From an uncultured Clostridia bacterium (GTDB taxonomy: Bacteria; Bacillota; Clostridia; TANB77; CAG-508), in contig CAKPJK010000009.1 of the NCBI GenBank assembly GCA_934162615.1, forward strand, positions 1 through 45,601: a stretch of DNA of 45,601 nt, given 5' to 3'. This document shows positions 42,127 to 45,601 of this stretch, in pieces. Within the stretch, counting starts at the first letter, position 1, and each line of letters starts with the position of its first letter. The notes below the pieces were generated by a model. It was not told the DNA's origin. It worked only from the letters and a program-made list of their open reading frames with translations, and searched no databases. The translations under genes were made by a program, and so were the position numbers.

Positions 42127-43467
42127 ATGCCTGTATACATATATAAAGCTGCTACTAGTACTGGAATGGTTGTAAAAAATAGAGTAGAAGCTGGTAGTAA
42201 GCAAGGTTTAATACGTATTTTAAAAAATAATGATTTAATGCCGATATCAATAGAGCAGGTTTCTTATGGCTCAAAAAGAAAAAAGGTTAAAAAGAGGAAT
42301 ATAAAAGACTTAGAAGGTATTATGACAAATGTAAATACAACAAGAATAAAAAATAAAAAAGAAGTATCTATTAAAGAAAAAATAAATATGTATTTGTCAA
42401 AAACTGAAAAAGTAACACAAAGGGATTTAGTTATATTTACACAAAACTTTTATCTATTAAAAAAGGCAAATTTTAATAATATACATGCATTAAGAACAAT
42501 AATAGACAGTACAGAAAATGTAACTTTTAAGGGAATACTAGAAGACATATTGGCTGGGGTTGAAGCAGGTGAAAATATGTATACAACTATGGAATATTAT
42601 TCTGAGGTATTTCCATATATCTATATAAACATGATAAAAGTTGGAGAATTATCAGGATCACTTCAAAATTCTTTAGAACAAGCAGTAACTTATTTGGACT
42701 CAACAGCAGCAATTACGAAAAAGCTTAGAAATATTTTAATACCAAATCTTATACAATTTGTATTTTTAATTGTTATGCTATTTGTGGGAACATTAGTTGC
42801 AATACCTGCAATTCAAAATGTTTATAAAGAAATGGGTTCAACAGATACATTACCTGCAATAACACTTTGGTTCCAGGGTGTAGTAAATGGACTGGTAGAA
42901 TATTGGTATATTCCAACAGTTATAATTGCAGCAATAGTTGGTGCAGTTATATTTTATATTAATACACCAAAAGGAAAATATAACTTTGACTATTTTAAAT
43001 ATAAAATGCCGATATTTGGTCAATTGATATTTGCATTGGACTTTTCAAGATTAATGAAAGCGATGTTATTAAATTTGAAAAATGGAATGAGAATACAAGA
43101 TTCTTTGGATGTAAGTAAAAACGTTGTGCAAAATTATGTTATGCTTTCAATTATTGAAACTTCATTAAATAATATAATTATAGGTGAATCTTGGATAGAA
43201 CCTTTTGAAAAATCAGGTTTGCCAAAGGCCATGGTAACAGAAATGTTAAAAATTGGTATGCAGACAGATCTTGCAGAAATGATGGATAAATTGGTTGAGT
43301 ATATGGAAATTGATATTGACAATATCATTCAGAAAATTATTAAGGTATTACCAGAAGTTACTTATATGATTGTTGGTGTTGTTTTAATTTTCTTCGTATT
43401 GGTTGTACTTGCACCATGTATTGAAGTTTATATGGGTGGTTTCTTGTTCTCAGCCGCAGGAGTATAA
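42127..43467 (+). CDS. pilC: Type IV pilus platform protein PilC
   Basis: 446 aa. Two T2SSF domains with membrane helices (about 215-240, 260-280 and 420-440). The sequence FTQNFYLLKKANFNNIHALRTIIDS and VGELSGSLQNSLEQA match the family. A Lys-rich linker near residues 50-90 is an insertion relative to many PilC. Integral inner-membrane platform of the pilus. Confidence 0.9.
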   Translation: MPVYIYKAATSTGMVVKNRVEAGSKQGLIRILKNNDLMPISIEQVSYGSKRKKVKKRNIKDLEGIMTNVNTTRIKNKKEVSIKEKINMYLSKTEKVTQRDLVIFTQNFYLLKKANFNNIHALRTIIDSTENVTFKGILEDILAGVEAGENMYTTMEYYSEVFPYIYINMIKVGELSGSLQNSLEQAVTYLDSTAAITKKLRNILIPNLIQFVFLIVMLFVGTLVAIPAIQNVYKEMGSTDTLPAITLWFQGVVNGLVEYWYIPTVIIAAIVGAVIFYINTPKGKYNFDYFKYKMPIFGQLIFALDFSRLMKAMLLNLKNGMRIQDSLDVSKNVVQNYVMLSIIETSLNNIIIGESWIEPFEKSGLPKAMVTEMLKIGMQTDLAEMMDKLVEYMEIDIDNIIQKIIKVLPEVTYMIVGVVLIFFVLVVLAPCIEVYMGGFLFSAAGV

Positions 43468-43469
43468 AT

Positions 43470-44360
43470 ATGAAAATTGGAATAGATTTAGGTGGAAGCC
43501 ACATAGCAATAGGTGTAATTGATGACAAAGGATATATAGTAGAAAAAACTGAAAAGAGGTTACTTTCAAAAGATAAGAAAGACATAAAAACATCTATTGA
43601 AACTTATATAATAAAAAATGTTAAAGAACTGATGGAAAAATATAAAATAAAAGAAATAGGAATTGCTGTACCAGGAACTATAAAAGGTACAGCAATTATA
43701 AAATCGGTAAATTTAGGGGTAAAAAACTATAACCTTGTGGAAAATATTAAAAAAGAAATAGATGTTCCCATAAAAATTAGAAATGATGCAAAATGTGCTG
43801 CAATAGCTGAAAATAATATAGGGGCATTAAAAGGATACAAAAGAAGTTTATTTTTATCATTAGGCACTGGGATAGGCGGAGCAGTATTAATTAATAATGA
43901 ATTATTAGATACAGGCGATTTGTCTGGATGTGAGTTTGGACATATGATAATTCAAAAAGATGGAATTAGGTGTAATTGTGGAAAAAAAGGATGCTTTGAA
44001 AAATATGCATCTATGAAAGCCTTGAAAACTAATTTACGAAATTCGCTTGGACTTGATGAAACTACAAGAGGACAAGAATTATTAGATATGCTTAGAAAAA
44101 ACAAAGATAATTATGTCATAAATAATATTGTTGACGAATATATCGAATATTTAAGTATAGGAATTTCTAATTTAATTGATATTTTTGAACCAGAAGCAGT
44201 GTGCATTGGTGGTAGTTTTGTGTATTTTGCAGATGTTCTTTTAGATAAATTAGTATGTAATATACAAAAGAAAAAATATTTATTTAATATCAGAAAAGAA
44301 CTAATTATTATTCCAGCTGCTCTTGGAAATGACGCAGGAATTATAGGTTCTTGTCAATAA
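43470..44360 (+). CDS. ROK-family sugar kinase
   Basis: 296 aa, starting 2 nt after pilC and so in the pil transcript. ATP motif (GIDLGGSHIAIGV), catalytic region (IRNDAKCAAIAEN), and the ROK zinc motif (EFGHM, then CNCGKKGCFEKYAS). ROK kinases phosphorylate glucose or N-acetylhexosamines. The substrate cannot be read from sequence. Its place in the pilus operon is unusual. Confidence 0.85.
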   Translation: MKIGIDLGGSHIAIGVIDDKGYIVEKTEKRLLSKDKKDIKTSIETYIIKNVKELMEKYKIKEIGIAVPGTIKGTAIIKSVNLGVKNYNLVENIKKEIDVPIKIRNDAKCAAIAENNIGALKGYKRSLFLSLGTGIGGAVLINNELLDTGDLSGCEFGHMIIQKDGIRCNCGKKGCFEKYASMKALKTNLRNSLGLDETTRGQELLDMLRKNKDNYVINNIVDEYIEYLSIGISNLIDIFEPEAVCIGGSFVYFADVLLDKLVCNIQKKKYLFNIRKELIIIPAALGNDAGIIGSCQ

Positions 44361-44401
44361 TTTTTGTTCTTTTATAAAAAGTACATAATGGAGGTAGAGG
44401 T

Positions 44402-45325
44402 ATGGAAGAAAGTATAAAAAAGGCAACAAGACAGAGTTATGGGGAGGCATTACTAGGACTTGGAAAAGAAAATGAAAACATTGTGGTATTTGATGCAGAT
44501 TTATCAACAGCAACAAAAACTAACATTTTTGCAAAAGAATTTCCAGAAAGATTTTTTGATATGGGAATTGCTGAGCAGAATATGATATCAACAGCAGCAG
44601 GAATGGCAACATGTGGAAAAATACCATATGCAAGTACATTTGCTGTGTTTGCAGCAGGAAGGGCATATGACCAAATTAGAAATAGTGTATGTTATCCAAA
44701 ATTAAATGTAAAGATATGTGCAACACATGCAGGAGTAACTGTTGGTGAAGATGGTGCAACACATCAAATGATAGAAGACATTTCTTTAATGAGAACATTA
44801 CCTAATATGACGGTTATATCAACTTCTGATGATATACAAACAAAATGGGTTGTTAAAGAAATAAGTAAAATAAATGGACCAGTATATTTACGTTTATCAA
44901 GACTCGCAACACCTGTAATTTATGATGAAAATCAAAAATTTGAAATAGGTAAAGCTGTTCAAATTGGAGAGGGTACTGATGCTACGATTTTTGCTACAGG
45001 TGTAACTGTTAGTGAGGCATTAAAAGCACGAGAAATATTGAAATCTAAGGGAATAGATGTTAGAGTTGTGGATATTCATACAATTAAACCTATTGATAAA
45101 GATATGATTATAAAATGTGCAAAGGAAACAAGAAAATTGATTTCAGTAGAAGACCATAATATTATTGGTGGACTTGGTTCTGCAATTGCAGAGGTATTAA
45201 CAGAAGAGTATCCTGCAAAACTAATAAGATTAGGAATAAATGATACTTTTGGTAAGTCTGGTAAGGCTACAGAATTAATGGAATATTTTGGAATAACTGC
45301 AGATAAAATAGTTGAAAAAATATAA
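44402..45325 (+). CDS. Transketolase, C-terminal subunit
   Basis: 307 aa. Covers the pyrimidine-binding and C-terminal domains (MGIAEQNMISTAAGMA, then EDGATHQMIEDISLMRTLPNM and SVEDHNIIGGLGSAI). Split transketolases work with a separate N-terminal TPP-binding subunit, usually the neighbour upstream, but the gene upstream here is the ROK kinase. The partner must lie elsewhere. The ribosome site is GGAGG. Confidence 0.88.
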   Translation: MEESIKKATRQSYGEALLGLGKENENIVVFDADLSTATKTNIFAKEFPERFFDMGIAEQNMISTAAGMATCGKIPYASTFAVFAAGRAYDQIRNSVCYPKLNVKICATHAGVTVGEDGATHQMIEDISLMRTLPNMTVISTSDDIQTKWVVKEISKINGPVYLRLSRLATPVIYDENQKFEIGKAVQIGEGTDATIFATGVTVSEALKAREILKSKGIDVRVVDIHTIKPIDKDMIIKCAKETRKLISVEDHNIIGGLGSAIAEVLTEEYPAKLIRLGINDTFGKSGKATELMEYFGITADKIVEKI

Positions 45326-45352
45326 TAGTCCAAATGACATTATGACAAAAAT

Positions 45353-45422
45353 ATTACAAAGATATTACAAATATGTAACATCCATAAAAATCATTGAAAC
45401 AGACACTACAGTATGGTATACT
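45353..45422 (+). promoter_or_regulatory. Promoter of the last gene with triple 11-bp-period box (site C)
   Basis: ATTACA at 45353-58 and 45364-69, GTAACA at 45375-80 (11-bp period). Promoter: TTGAAA (45394-45399), 17-nt spacer, TATACT (45417-45422). Here the third box begins 19 bp before the -35, i.e. 13 bp closer than at sites A and B. Confidence 0.55.
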
Positions 45423-45469
45423 TTAGATTAGAATTACGAAAAAACTAAAGAAAAGGAGGAACGACAATT

Positions 45470-45601
<132 letters not shown>

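Overview
The window is AT-rich DNA from an endospore-forming Bacillota, most likely an uncultured gut Clostridia. Spore-germination genes (spoVAC-AD-AE), a SigH-type sigma factor, low-GC codon use (AGA for Arg, TTA for Leu) and strong AGGAGG ribosome sites support this. It falls into two parts. Positions 1 to about 19,840 are the right part of a siphovirus-type prophage. About 19,850 to 45,601 is host chromosome.

Prophage, left to right: the tail end of a terminase-like gene, portal, a MuF/minor capsid protein with a C-terminal CdiA-type nuclease toxin domain, a zinc-ribbon/TM2 protein, a tRNA-Trp, scaffold, major capsid, head-tail connectors, tail tube, tail chaperones, a Com-like zinc finger, tape measure, tail and fibre proteins, an XhlA-like protein and a membrane-anchored C39 endolysin. 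Then comes a regulatory region with a candidate type I toxin-antitoxin pair, DnaA boxes and Spo0A boxes, then small right-end genes. It ends at a 3' tRNA fragment (19,812-19,839), the distal att site.

Host part: a manganese-type (yybP-ykoY) riboswitch in front of a Ca/Mn P-type ATPase; a severed pilin-like C-terminal cassette; alpha-glucan phosphorylase; a spore-type GH18 hydrolase; sigH; tRNA-Thr; infC-rpmI-rplT with an attenuator leader and an AUA start codon; spoVA on the minus strand behind a sigma-F/G-like promoter; rsmB; a type IV pilus operon (pilM-pilN fusion, pilO, a PilP-like gene, pilA, pilD, two pseudopilins, pilB, pilT, pilC); a ROK kinase; a transketolase C-terminal subunit; and a 3'-incomplete gene holding an (AG)21 tract.

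The most striking observation concerns CGG codons. In a by-eye frame check of every annotated gene (roughly 13,000 codons), in-frame CGG occurs only three times, each followed by A. At two of them (8200 in a tail-chaperone gene, 12537 in a tail gene) the conserved protein continues only if the ribosome skips the C and reads GGA (+1 shift). The third lies near the end of a small host gene. CGG therefore looks like an unassigned or very slowly read codon that marks +1 frameshift sites.

A second theme is host control of the prophage. Two prophage promoters carry tandem Spo0A boxes with identical geometry. A triple 11-bp-period box of WalR/PhoP type appears at a prophage promoter, at the pilus operon promoter and at the last gene.
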